Below, piece by piece: positions 48,455 to 59,100 of a stretch of 64,000 nucleotides of DNA. A program made the position numbers and the translations under genes. The notes under the pieces are model-generated. The model was not told where the DNA came from, searched no databases, and worked only from the letters and a program-made list of their open reading frames with translations. Position 1 is the first letter of the stretch; every line of letters starts with the position of its first letter. This DNA is from Rhynchopus sp. YZ270_cl-10 (taxonomy: Eukaryota; Euglenozoa; Diplonemea; Diplonemida; Diplonemidae), in the NCBI GenBank assembly GCA_964035575.1, contig OZ037857.1, positions 1,054,001 through 1,118,000 on the forward strand, read 5' to 3'.

Positions 48455-50793
48455 CCGGATAGGTGTACACTAACATGGAGGAGGGAGTACCCCAAGGAAC
48501 AGTGCTCTCCCCCCTACTCTTCAACGTAGTCATGGCAAACCTGGCGAAAACCCTAGAGTGCGTGGACGGGCATGTGTGCATGTACGCCGACGACCTCGCA
48601 ATCCTGTGCATTGGCAACAACGCCGACGAAGCCGCTTTATCCGCACAAAAGGCTATCGAAGTACTTGAACGTGAACTCCCCCCAATGGGCCTCCGAATCT
48701 CCACCGACGACGACAAAACGAACCTCCTAGCCTTCACCACCAAAAAAGACCCCAACAACGTCAGAGACAAGCAGTTCGCAGTGCACTACAGCAATGGGAA
48801 ACGCGTGCCTACAACCCGACTGACACAGTACCTCGGCATCCTAATAGATGACGAATGCAACATGATACAACACATGGAATCAGTGTGCACAAAGTACAAA
48901 CAACGACTCTCCGTACTGTACGCACTAGGAGGCGAGGACTGGGGTGCGGAAGCAGACACCATGCGACAAGTGTACATGACATATGTGCTGCCCGTGCTCA
49001 CCTACGGGATAGGAGTGTGGGGACACGCACTGCTCAAGAAGAACCGAACCCATCTTGAGACCCTCCACCACGGCGCAGCCAGACTGATCACCGGCTGCCT
49101 ACGCACCACAGCGACGGAGAACCTTCTCTGGGAGGCGAACCTGCGATCGATCGCTGAAATAGCACAAGCGGAAGGAGCAAAGCTGTACGAGCGCGCCAAC
49201 CGCATTCACGACTCGCCCGCGTACACCGCCGTGCAGTCAACCAAAAAACACTCCAACACTACATGGCTCAGAGCAGCCACGAACACCGTTGAGGAAACAA
49301 AGATGTACACTCAGCACACAACTCGAAGCACCATTGCGCTCCACTACCCTGTGCCCCCCTGGCAATGGGAGGAAGTACAGGATAAGCTTACGCTGCACCC
49401 CACCATCCCAGGAGTCCTCCGAGCGGACTCTAAACAAACCAAAGAGGAAGCTCTCGAAAAAACGCAGGAGGCCCTCGACAAGCTACCCCAGTACGACTAC
49501 AGCACGTACACCGACGGATCACTGTCCGACACGAACATCGGCGGGGCGGGATGTGTAGTGACGGACGCTGACGACAACATGATCCACGTCTTCGGCAAGG
49601 GGGCAGGCAGGCGATGCGTGGCCTACCAAGCCGAGCAGACGGCAATCCGTGAGGCACTCACCGACCTTGCGAACCGCACCACCACCAAACACGCGAGAGT
49701 GGCGATCCTCACGGACAGCCAGTCCTCCATCCGCGCCCTGGAGGGAGGACCGCAGAAGGCAGTCGAACACACACTGCACGACATATGGCGTGCGATACAC
49801 ACGCTCACGCGCAAAGGTGTACACGTCGACTTCCAGTATGTACCAAGCCATGTCGGCCTGACTGGAAACGAAGCTGCAGACAAAGAGGCAAAGCGGCACG
49901 CAAACGCCATGGTACCACAACTGGAACCCATAGCGATGATGACGGCCGCCTCTCAGATCAAGAGGGTGGCAGCGCAGCACACCGTCACACCCACCGAAGA
50001 CAGCGCATACGCGTGCCAGCACACCGACGCCAAAGCGAAGACGAAGACACAACTCCGCCACCCACAACTCCGCCCAAGACGACTGACGCGTAAGGGCGCG
50101 CGTGAGATGAGACTCCTGCGCACAAGACGACACCCCCTCCTGTACACGGACAGGAGCCACAACGACACCCCCAACTGCAAGGCGTGCGGAAAGACGAATG
50201 TGACGGCGAAACACCTCCTGAAGCAATGCCCCAAGCTTACTGACAAAAGAGCCAACCTGTGCAGCAACACCTCGTGGGGAACACTCCTCACTCAACAACC
50301 AGAAGTGGTCCTAGAATACTTGGTGTCCTCCGGATTGTCTGATGACTCTCTGAGTGACCTTCTGAGACCAGCTGTAACGAATTGAAGGGAACATAACTTT
50401 TTACTTTTATCTACTTTTACTTTTACTCTTACTAGCAACAAGAGGATACCAAAAACAAAGAAAACATCAAGCGAACACACCGACCAGCATATCAGCTGAT
50501 CACGGGAACCTTTTTTCAGGCTTCCACCTTTTGACGTCAGGCCAGTGTCCTAAACGATGCTGCCACACCCTGAGGGGGAGGTGTGCTGTCTGTAAACTCT
50601 GTGTGGCAACAACGGGGAGGTGACCTCCGTATATCGGCAACCCGCACGTCCTAGATGTGAAAAACGGCACCAGCCGGGACACGGTCCCGGGTTTACTCTG
50701 GATAGAACAAAAAAAAGAGCAGCCACACTGCTTCGGCAGCGCTAAAGAGACGAGAGTAAATACCAAGTAAAAAAAAAAAAAAAAAAAAAAAAA
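48455..50793 (+). mobile_element. 5'-truncated non-LTR (LINE) retrotransposon with poly-A tail
   Basis: Consists of a partial reverse transcriptase and complete RNase H ORF (to 50385), a 3' UTR of about 380 bp, and an A-tail (about 50768-50793). Loss of the 5' end and the A-tail are typical of target-primed reverse transcription. No clear target-site duplication was found. The ORF is uninterrupted, so insertion seems fairly recent. Confidence 0.9.
48463..50385 (+). CDS. LINE ORF2 fragment: reverse transcriptase (3' part), RNase H, zinc knuckle
   Basis: About 640 residues in one open frame; the first ATG is 48475, but the true start is lost. Visible RT parts are GVPQGTVLSPLLFNVV and the catalytic YADD (MYADDLAIL), followed by a thumb-like region. 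The first catalytic Asp motif of the RT palm and the endonuclease are missing, so the element cannot move by itself. An RNase H domain follows with its acidic residues (YTDGSLSD, AEQTAIREAL, LTDSQSSIRAL) and SHVGLTGNEAADKEA. Near the end is a C-x2-C-x8-H-x4-C zinc knuckle (CKACGKTNVTAKHLLKQC). RNase H after RT is found in I, ingi and related clades. Codon use is GC-rich like the host genes. Confidence 0.9.
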   Translation: MYTNMEEGVPQGTVLSPLLFNVVMANLAKTLECVDGHVCMYADDLAILCIGNNADEAALSAQKAIEVLERELPPMGLRISTDDDKTNLLAFTTKKDPNNVRDKQFAVHYSNGKRVPTTRLTQYLGILIDDECNMIQHMESVCTKYKQRLSVLYALGGEDWGAEADTMRQVYMTYVLPVLTYGIGVWGHALLKKNRTHLETLHHGAARLITGCLRTTATENLLWEANLRSIAEIAQAEGAKLYERANRIHDSPAYTAVQSTKKHSNTTWLRAATNTVEETKMYTQHTTRSTIALHYPVPPWQWEEVQDKLTLHPTIPGVLRADSKQTKEEALEKTQEALDKLPQYDYSTYTDGSLSDTNIGGAGCVVTDADDNMIHVFGKGAGRRCVAYQAEQTAIREALTDLANRTTTKHARVAILTDSQSSIRALEGGPQKAVEHTLHDIWRAIHTLTRKGVHVDFQYVPSHVGLTGNEAADKEAKRHANAMVPQLEPIAMMTAASQIKRVAAQHTVTPTEDSAYACQHTDAKAKTKTQLRHPQLRPRRLTRKGAREMRLLRTRRHPLLYTDRSHNDTPNCKACGKTNVTAKHLLKQCPKLTDKRANLCSNTSWGTLLTQQPEVVLEYLVSSGLSDDSLSDLLRPAVTN

Positions 50794-50841
50794 GGCTAAT
50801 CGTAGCATCGTATGATTTGGTTTGTTGTGCTTTCCTCCGGA

Positions 50842-50891
50842 CGGCTGGCATCGTACAGTGGGTCAGTCGGAGGTGCCTGCAATAATAGCTT
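50842..50891 (+). repeat. GGCTGGCATCGTA dispersed element, copy 1
   Basis: CGGCTGGCATCGTACAGTGG, GTCAGTCGGAGGTGCCTGCA, ATAATAGC. It matches 52261-52310 at most positions and starts about 50 bp after the LINE tail. Confidence 0.65.
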
Positions 50892-51143
50892 TTGTTTGAT
50901 TCTTGCGAGAGTACCGAATCTTAGGGAGGGGGGAAAAGGGGGGGAGGGGACCGGGCAGAAAGGGAATGGTTCGCATTCCATTTCGTCCCGACATTGTGAC
51001 ATACAACAGTGGTTCTGCGTTTTTCCCCCCCCCCCCCCTCCCCCTTTTCCTTTTTAAAAGTAGAATCAGGGTTGGGAAAGGACTGTGCATGTTGAGAACA
51101 GTTGTCGCAGCGTGTATTTTTTTTAAATGATTGCTGTGTCATC

Positions 51144-51236
51144 ACAACCGAGGCAACTACAGTACTCCAAGAATTTATCAAAAATAGTGGAGTTCTCCCT
51201 CGGGTGTCGACACTCATACAACCAAATTTTCAAAAT
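51144..51236 (+). repeat. ATAGTGGAG family, tandem of two copies
   Basis: 51144-51184 matches the 6514-6554 tail (ending AATTTATCAAAA) and is directly joined to a full copy at 51185-51236 (ATAGTGGAGTTCTCCCTCGG ... CAACCAAATTTTCAAAA). ACCGAGG...ACTCC and GGAGT...CCTCGGGT can also pair as a hairpin. Confidence 0.65.
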
Positions 51237-52208
51237 AAAAGAAAAATCTGCCGGAGGATGCCGTCTTGTGGTTTCGTAAGCTTCGAAGATTGGTTTTGAG
51301 TACAGAAACACTCTCTTTGGTGAGGTAGTTTAAAAAAGGGGGGGAAAAATAAAACTTCAGCAGAATTGTAGCCTTCTGGGCACGTTGTGTTCTGTTTTCT
51401 GGCCTCAAAGGGGTTTGCTCTTCACTGCCAGGTAGTGGGAGCGTATTGCAGTAATAAAAATATCACCACAGAATATTACACACTTTAAGCACAACCAAAA
51501 TGCACTAAATGAAGCTCGCCTTTTTATGATGCAATTTTGAGGCCTAGATCCTCGGACCTTTTTCTTTTCTGAAAAATAAAGAAAACGGAACGAAAGTAAA
51601 GTTGCCTCTTGCAGTGGTATTACCGATTCTTGTTTGTATTCTACACAAAGAAATGGTATCTATTTTTCGGCACTGTCAAACCTCACTGTTTATTGTAACT
51701 GATAAAATGACCCCCCCCACCCCAACTTTGTTTTATTTTCAAAATACACCCCTCCCCAAACCCTTCTCATAACTCTGAAAGGTTGCCGTTTAAAAGGGCG
51801 ACTCTTTTTTTTTTTTTTTTTTTTTTTTTGCTGTGCCGTTGCAACCGACAAGAGAAACACTCTACCCAACTCGCCCAAATTTTAATCATCCGATCTTTGA
51901 TCGTACTGTCCGTTCTTTCCCTCAATTTTTTTTTTATACCAAGTATTGGCAAAGAGGAAATGTAATCGACGGAAGGTGCGTGCCTGCAAATTGTTTCTCA
52001 TCCAATGTTTGGTTCACCTATATACAGAGAAAAAAAACGAAGCAAGAAATAATTTTGCAGAGCGATAAACGAAAAAAAAGTTTACTTTCTTTCAAAAAAG
52101 TTTGTTCACTTGTTATATTCTGAAGTCATATTTTTTTTTATTTTGAAGACTATGTTGCAACTGTGCAGTTGCTAACCCGCAATCTCCACTTTCATGTTTT
52201 TATCATGG

Positions 52209-52310
52209 TTGCCTGTGCCTCCGTTCACCGGTGTCGGTGAGACGTTGCAAATTTCAACACCCGGGCTGGCATCGTAAGTAGGTTAGTCGGAAGTGCCTGC
52301 ATCAATAACT
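52209..52310 (+). repeat. Composite: GTGAGGCGTTTGC-type element fused to GGCTGGCATCGTA element, copy 2
   Basis: 52209-52260 reads TTGCCTGTGCCTCCGTTCAC, CGGTGTCGGTGAGACGTTGC, AAATTTCAACAC. It is followed directly by CCGGGCTGGCATCGTAAGTA, GGTTAGTCGGAAGTGCCTGC, ATCAATAACT. Confidence 0.6.
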
Positions 52311-52325
52311 ATCATTTTTTAGGAG

Positions 52326-52367
52326 CGTCAGTGCCTGCGTCCCAGAGGCGTTTGCACCAGTGAAGTC
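52326..52367 (+). repeat. TGCCTGCGTCCCAGA-type dispersed element, copy 2
   Basis: GTCAGTGCCTGCGTCCCAGA, GGCGTTTGCACCAGTGAAGT. It begins 16 bp after the previous composite. Confidence 0.65.
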
Positions 52368-52376
52368 TGGCCTAAA

Positions 52377-52432
52377 GGGTTCGTTGAGTGGCTCTGTGGT
52401 GTGAAAAGCTGCATTTTTACACTGCGTCCTAA
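52377..52432 (+). repeat. GGGTTCGTTGAGTG element with conserved hairpin, copy 1
   Basis: GGGTTCGTTGAGTGGCTCTG, TGGTGTGAAAAGCTGC, ATTTTTACACTG. GTGTGAAAA pairs with TTTTTACAC through one G-T wobble. In the second copy (60488) the same position is A-T. Confidence 0.6.
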
Positions 52433-52866
52433 TTTTTCCAACAAGGTTAAGATCCCAATGTCTTAGGGAATCCCCTTGTATTTTCCACCCTAAAAATGAA
52501 AACTTGGCCAAAAGCTGCAAAAGGTTGACCATTTTTTCAAAATGACCCCAACATGAAAAGCGCTGAGCTCGGAAACGCAACGGCCACTACACAGCGCGCT
52601 AACCCAAAAGGGAAAAAAAAATATGGGGCTGTGAAGGCTTTTTTTTTTTATTTTGAAAAAAAGAAACTGGTAGTGCCCGGAACTACCTAATTAAAAATTT
52701 TTTTTTTCCAAATTTCGTGGACTCTGGTTTGCACTATCAACTTCACTTTTTTTTAAAAATCCCAGAGAGGTACGGCGCTATTGCTCATCCCCTCTTTTTT
52801 TGTTTAGGATGTATAGAGGAGTACATGCATCTTTCAAAAATTCGTTTTTATGTTATTATTTTGCCT

Positions 52867-52903
52867 AGATGACTAAGCTGCAGGAGACTTAGGGCCATCT
52901 TAC
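52867..52903 (+). repeat. CTAAGC-hairpin dispersed element, copy 8
   Basis: AGATGACTAAGCTGCAGGAG, then ACTTAGGGCCATCTTAC. Confidence 0.6.
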
Positions 52904-53229
52904 CATTTTCTTGTTTTATTTTATTTGGTTCGTTTCGTATCGCTTTTCCCGGTTTGATGTGTTTTTCCCCTTTTCCTGATTTCTCTTTCTTTGTGTTCTC
53001 TGAACTGACCCAAAACCCGTTGCAGTATTCTAAATATGTTTGACGTACAAAAAAGTCATCAAATTACCCAACAAAAAATGCCCAAAATCCGCCAAACTTA
53101 TTTGGCCTCCAAAGTTATTTAAACTGCATTTGTCCTTTAAAACGATGTACTACTGTTGCATCTTTTGAAGGTTCATTTCCAGATGTAAACCTCGAAATAG
53201 ATTGTAGGACTGCATGGTTAGGACCCACC

Positions 53230-53293
53230 CGCGGTACAGCCAGGTCATTGTACTAAGGTACGCTACTGAGAGGGCTTTGTATTTCAAGCCAAC
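53230..53293 (+). repeat. GAGAGGGCTTTGTATTTC dispersed element, copy 5
   Basis: CGCGGTACAGCCAGGTCATT, GTACTAAGGTACGCTACT, GAGAGGGCTTTGTATTTCAA. With copy 6 (54274) it brackets the large foldback element between them. Confidence 0.6.
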
Positions 53294-53366
53294 TTTATTG
53301 ATTGGTGGACAAAACTCCATCTTTCGATTGAAAAGAATATCTTAATCATGATTGGGGTCCCCCCCC

Positions 53367-54264
53367 CTAGGGGCGGTCAAATGGGTGATACAAACCCACT
53401 TTTTTCAGTTTTTGATAAAAACGCATTTCTAAGTGAATCTGACCCGAAAATGTGACACATATCGTGTGGAAAACTGTTTGTCGGTCGGTTTTGACCCATT
53501 TTTCGGGCCCAGGAGGTGCTAAAACGTGAAAATTGAAAAATTGCCCATGATTGGTACCCCACGTTAAGTCGTTAAGGATTTCCTTAACGATTTCCTTAAC
53601 GATTTTCCAATTTTTGACTATTTTTGCATATTTTCACACGGAACTGCCCAAAATTAGAGGGTTTTGCCCCGAAAACAGGGTATCGTCAATTTTTGAGCAA
53701 AAAAATCGCAAAAAAAATGAAAAAAATCGGAATTTAATTCCTTACTGGGGGGGGGCGAATAAGAGATCAGGGGTGAATAAGAGATCAGGGCCGAATAAGA
53801 GATCAGGTTGAGATTTTGGGGGTATTTTTTTTTTTTTTTTTTGCATGCGCCAGGGTTTTATCTTGAAATTTTTTTTGAAATTTTACCCTGTCTGGCAAAA
53901 AAGTGGTCAAAATATTTTTTTTGCCTCCGGCGAAAATGTCTTTTTGCTTTTTTCCCCCAAAAAATTTTTTTTATTTCTGGCTCGTCCGTTCGCCTAATAA
54001 GAGATGCCACATCTCTTATTCGCCCCCCCCCAGTAAGGAATTGGTGGGGCCGGTACCAGTCATGGGCAATTTTTTTTTTTTTTTGGAATTTCACCATTTG
54101 GGGTGCATGTGATCCCCCTCTGGCGTGAAAACCACCCCCCACGATGTTTTTGAGAGGTTCTTGGTCAAAATTTCTACTCAATCATCCAAAATAATGCGTT
54201 TTTATCAAAAACTCGAAAAAATGACGTTTGTATCGTTTTTTTAAGTGCATTTGACCCCCCCTAG
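53367..54264. mobile_element. Large nested foldback element (about 0.9 kb)
   Basis: Outer arms: CTAGGGGCGGTCAAATG...GATACAAAC...TTTTTGATAAAAACGCAT (53367-53427) is mirrored by ATGCGTTTTTATCAAAAA...GTTTGTATC...CATTTGACCCCCCCTAG at 54195-54264. Complementarity continues at TTGCCCATGATTGGTACC (53542-53559) against its inverted match near 54051-54070. An inner perfect 32-bp inverted repeat follows (53736-53767 / 54011-54042). Both outer ends are flanked by CTAG. The interior has no coding frame. It resembles a MITE or Foldback transposon into which a second inverted-repeat element may have inserted. Confidence 0.72.
53736..54042. repeat. Inner element with perfect 32-bp inverted repeats and triple AATAAGAGATCAGG
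   Basis: Arms AATTCCTTACT-G9-CGAATAAGAGAT are exact complements. After the left arm begins a threefold direct repeat of GAATAAGAGATCAGG (about 17-bp period, 53756-53806). Before the right arm, AATAAGAGAT-GCCAC-ATCTCTTATT (53996-54020) forms a further hairpin. Confidence 0.8.
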
Positions 54265-54273
54265 TCCCCCCCC

Positions 54274-54330
54274 CGGTGTACCGGTCATACAATGGTATAC
54301 TGTTCACGAGAGGGCTTTACATTTCAACTT
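54274..54330 (+). repeat. GAGAGGGCTTTGTATTTC dispersed element, copy 6
   Basis: CGGTGTACCGGTCATACAAT, GGTATACTGTTCACGAGAGG, GCTTTACATTTCAACTT, with a T14 tract following. The most complete copy. Confidence 0.65.
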
Positions 54331-55401
54331 TTTTTTTTTTTTGGTTGACAAAAAGGAAAAAATTGGTAAAAGTTGAACCCAAGCCTCGATTTACCTATTT
54401 TACCCAACCATGGTATTCAAATGCAAAAAGTTATTCCATCTGCACGAAAAGTAAAATATCCTTTTTTTTATAGTTCAATGGCCTTCGAGCTATATTGAGT
54501 GCAGCTCCCCCCCCCCATCCCCTCACCTCAGGTAGGAGAATGTTTGTACAACAAGAAACCTACCAAAAAAAAAAGTTTCAAACAACCCTTTCTTTGCATA
54601 CAACGCAATAATTCACAGCATCAGTGTACCTTCTTGTCATTATGGTTTTAGAAGACTCTGCTGCAAGATTGTGCGCACACTGTCTGCACAATTTTACGCG
54701 CTATTTTTTGTTAGAATGGCAAGGAAAAAATGTCCCCAAGTTGCTCTCAAGGGTTCAGGACGAATGACGTCTATACCGTCCGTAGTACACAGGCTTCGGC
54801 CAACATTGGATAACAGACTCTAGGTTCCCTAAAGCGGGTCCTTAGGTGAAGAGAAACGCTGATGTCGACAAACCGCGAGCGCTACTGTTAGAGAGCTGAT
54901 TTCATTTCGTGTCGTATATTCTATGTCAAAAATCGGAAGGTATTTTTTGTCGCCAGTTTTTAAGGGCTGCCTGGGTGAAGGCACTGCGAGGCTTGGGTTC
55001 ATTTCTTTTAAACCAATTTTTCTCGTGTATTTTTTCTCGCAATTTTTAAGGGGCGTGCTAGATAGGCCGAATGTGGCCACGTGTCTGCTCATCTGACCAC
55101 CTTTTCTCTTGTCTTGAGCACTCAAAACAGGGTTTGGGCAGGTTGGGATACCATTTTTCGTTTGATTCGTTCAACATATTTTCCCCCACCCAATTCCTTT
55201 CTCTTCTTTGTTTTGGCAATTCAGTTCCGGTTCGTGCCTCATGAGAAGGCAAACAAATAACCCATACAAGGTCAGCATCTAAACAAAAAGACCTCAACCA
55301 ATTAGCAGAGGTGGCGGCTCATTCCAGCATATTTCACGATGGGCCACAAAAAAAGCCACGGCATCTTCCAATTACCCTTCTCTCTTTTTTGTTGTTTTGT
55401 G

Positions 55402-55440
55402 TGTCTGCGTCCCAGAGGCGTTTTGCACTATCAACTTCAC
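55402..55440 (+). repeat. TGCCTGCGTCCCAGA-type dispersed element, copy 3
   Basis: GTCTGCGTCCCAGAGGCGTT, TTGCACTATCAACTTCAC. The tail TTTGCACTATCAACTTCAC also occurs alone at 52729-52747. Confidence 0.6.
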
Positions 55441-55844
55441 ATTTTATTAAAGAGGGTGTCTTCGCTACAATACAGATGATCGTAAACCTAAACGTTTTTT
55501 TTTCTTCTTCCCGCCGCTGTGTTTCCCCGCGGGCAAACCCTTTTTTTTTTTTGCGTTAACCATATGTGCGTGTGCATCCCTTTGTTACTTTCTTGTAGCC
55601 TCGAATCTGTAGGATCGATCCGTTTTGTTTTTTGTTTTTGCTATTTGTTTTGATTAGAGAGATTGTGTGCGAGAGAGAGCGACACACATTCAGCTTTTTC
55701 AAATTTTTCTTTTTGAAATATTCTTGCCGACGGACAAAAAAAAACAAAAAAATCGCGTTTCGTTTTGCCTGTCATCTTCAAAAAAAAAACAGGGACATTT
55801 ATTTTCCCCCCTTTTCTCTATTCATCATCCTCCACTCCACTCCC

Positions 55845-55980
55845 CACCACACCACCACCACACCACCACCAGACCACCACCACACCACCACCACACCACC
55901 ACCACACCACCACCACACCACCACCACACCACCACCACACCACCACCAGACCACCACCACACCACCACCAGACCACTTTA
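55845..55980. repeat. ACC/CCACCACCACA minisatellite
   Basis: About ten imperfect units of CACCACCACCACA, some with GACC replacing CACC, about 145-280 bp before the channel gene start. It is purine-free on the plus strand apart from A, so it may adopt non-B structures. Confidence 0.8.
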
Positions 55981-56123
55981 CACCACATTTCCCCCCTCTC
56001 CTATTCCAAAAAATGAATTAAGGCATATACACAACCTCCCCCGCACCCACATGACGCCCGTCATGCGAAGATAATAGATATTGTGGGCAATCGGGTGGGG
56101 GGGGGTGGGTGGGGTGACGAGAT

Positions 56124-59100
56124 ATGGCAATCTCAAGGTCACCAACTACACCAGTTGTTGCGCGGGATTTAAGCATTTCGACGGTCAGCGGGTATGACGT
56201 GCCTTCGTTGTCATCGCCACTGGACGTTCCTGAGATCTCCGCTGAGGATCGCAAAGATGCTTCAGAAGAAGCACCATCAAATCCACTAGAGTCCCGACTA
56301 TCCCAGGCTAATGACGACACAGTCGTGAGAAACCGGTCGGGATTGACAATCCAGACAGCGACCTCCGAATTCATTCACGATGACTATCTACATAAGGGGA
56401 GACGAGCAGGGTCCTGCGACTTCTATTCTGCTGGAAAGAACTCCGCCTTTTACGAACCCCGCAAGCCTTCTCACACCGAAAAGAGCTCTGAGATAACCCA
56501 AGCAGAATACACCAATCTTTACCGAATGTTTCACGCCTACGACGCCGACGGAAGCGGAGCGATAGATGGAGATGAATTAGGCCACGTCATGCAAGGTCTC
56601 GGAGTGCCTATGACAGATGACGAGCTTCTCACCCTTCTCCGTGAACACGGCTCTCCCCTCGAAGATGATGAGGAAGGCGAATATGGAATTGAATTTTCAG
56701 AATTTGTAGAACTCATGGCGAAACACAAAGAACGTCTTCTTGACACCGGGCGGCAAGAGGATATGATATCGAACCAATACATCCTGGAAACCACTTTGTC
56801 CCAATTCTATTCGGTTGATTCACCGTTGAGGTGGTTTTTAGATTTGCTGTTGTTTCTTGCTGCGATCTACTATGGCGCAACGGTACCGCTTCGATATGTC
56901 TATAATATTTACGGAAATGAGATGTTGCAGTCTTGCATTGTGGAAGGGGGGTTGCATATTCTCTTTGCGGTGGATATTTACGTTCGTTTTAATACAATAC
57001 CTATGGATGCGGAAGAGGACCCACAGGTTGACGACCCGCTTACGATGCGGCGCTCCCAGATTGCCTCGAATTATCTCCAAACCAACCTGCTCCCGGATCT
57101 CCTCTCTTCCCTCCCAACCGAATTCTTCTTCGATCAAAACGCCACCTCCGCGCACATCTGCCGATCCTTCAAACTCATCAAAATCCTCCGTGTACCGTTC
57201 CTCTATGCTACCAGCGGATCCCTTGGTGTCCTCACCCCAACCTGCATATCATTTCTCTACAGCATCGTTCCAATGGTGAACATGATGTTCTGTCTCTCCA
57301 TTGTCCAGCATTGGTGCACGATTTTATGGATGTATCTCACCTTGACTGCAGAGAAGGCAGCGTACGATGGGACCCAAGGAGTGGAGTATGACGTGCTAAA
57401 CCATACATTGTCCACGCGGTATTTGAATTCGTTTTATACTGTGTTGTATACGGTGACGACAGTGGGTTATGGGGATGTGGAGGTGCGGACCTCAGAGCAA
57501 AAGATATTTGCCTGCTTTCTGTTCATCTGTGGTGTAGTGGTGAACGGCTTTGTTGTGAGCAAAATCAACCGCCTGCTTTCGCGAAGCGATATCACCAGTG
57601 AACGGAAGGCGAAAATGGTGGAAATGGTAAATCTGCTGCACTATTTCAAGATACCACGGAACATACAACGTGAGATTCTGGCCTTCCAACACCACCTTCT
57701 CGATCATAACCTCAGCAGTGCGTATTCTGAAATCATCGATGCGCTTCCTGTAACAATGCAGGTATGTTTCTCGAAAACAATTTTAAAATTCTTCAAAAAA
57801 AATAAAAAAAAAAATCAATAGTGGAGTACATCCTCGGGTGGCTACACTAATACAACCAAGTTCTCAAAAAAATCAAAACACAAAAACAAAAACAAAAACA
57901 AAAACAAAAACAAAAACAAAAACAAAAACAAAAACAAAAACAAAAACAAAAAAACGTACAGGACCAACTCTCCCTCTACCTGAAGCTGAAATTAGTGTCC
58001 CAAGTACCGCTTTTCCTCGCAGTCCACGAAGAGTGTAAAGTATGTTGCTGTCTCATTGTGTCTCGATTATTTTTGGGGCATTGTGTGTGATGTTCAAAAA
58101 TAGGGGGGTAATTATTCTGTCTCAAAACAAAACCCCTCAAATCCTCACAGGTCGCGATTGCACAGTCCCTCAGAAACACCGTTGCACAGCCGAATGAGTT
58201 CATCATCTGTGCAGGCGAAATCGGAAACGAAATGTACTTTCTTGGCTACGGGGTGGCCCAGGTGTTGCGCCCGAATGGGCAGCACTTGGCCACCATCCGC
58301 AAGGGACAATTCTTTGGCGAAATGGCACTCGTATTTGGTACGAACACATCTCCCCTCCCTCCCCCTCCCCTCCCCTTTAAAACCCTCTCCCCAAACACTT
58401 TTCATACTAACTCTTACACCTCCCTCTGCACACCAACTTCCCTTTACCCCAAACCACCCAAACCTCAGCACGCGACGGCGACAGCAAACGCACTGCATCC
58501 ATCCGTGCCCTCACCTACTGCGACCTGTACTGCCTTATGAAGGTTAACTTTCTTGAAATTCTTTCACGCTTTCCGAAGTTCCGTCAAATGGTTGATAAGG
58601 AGGCGACCCTGCGCAGGGAGAACATGCCGTCACCACCACCCAAGCGAAAGCTTGGCCCTGCACGCCCTGTTGTCAAGATAGACGACTCTGAGATAGCCTC
58701 TTCTGTTGCCACTTCGCAGGGGGTGCAGTCGATGCGAGAGGAGCCTTCTCCTGAGGTTACCTTCACGCTTTCTGCCAAAGAAGCCTTTCCGAAGAAAAAA
58801 ACTTCCTTCAAAAATGCTCAAGAAACAGAAGAAGAGGAAGAGGGCGGCGGGTTTGTGACCAGGGCACGGAGTGGGGGTGAGGACTTAATGACGAAGCATA
58901 GCAGTACTTCGCTTCAGTCGAAAAGGAGTCGGACGAATCTTGGAGGAGACCCGACCTTGCTCTGCCTGCAACGGATTGAGCGTGCCATGTCGCAGCAGGC
59001 AATAAAAGTTTCGGATCAAATCACAGCCCTAAGCCTGACAGTGCAAGGTATTTCCCAAGAGCAAAAGGACCTGGCGGATCTCATTGACGAAGGAAATCTG

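Larger units (their letters stand above)
50794..56123. other. Intergenic region, 5.3 kb, the most repeat-dense part of the window
   Basis: No protein-like frame. Besides the elements listed separately it contains a C-run region near 51027, T-tracts near 51805-51829 and 53828, and GC-poor unique DNA at 51300-52200 and 54330-55300 where nothing was recognised. Confidence 0.6.

Noticed and set aside
55667-56074. Frames rich in HHTTT/PPHHH within 55632-56074
   Set aside because: Translation of the ACC minisatellite, open in three frames at once.
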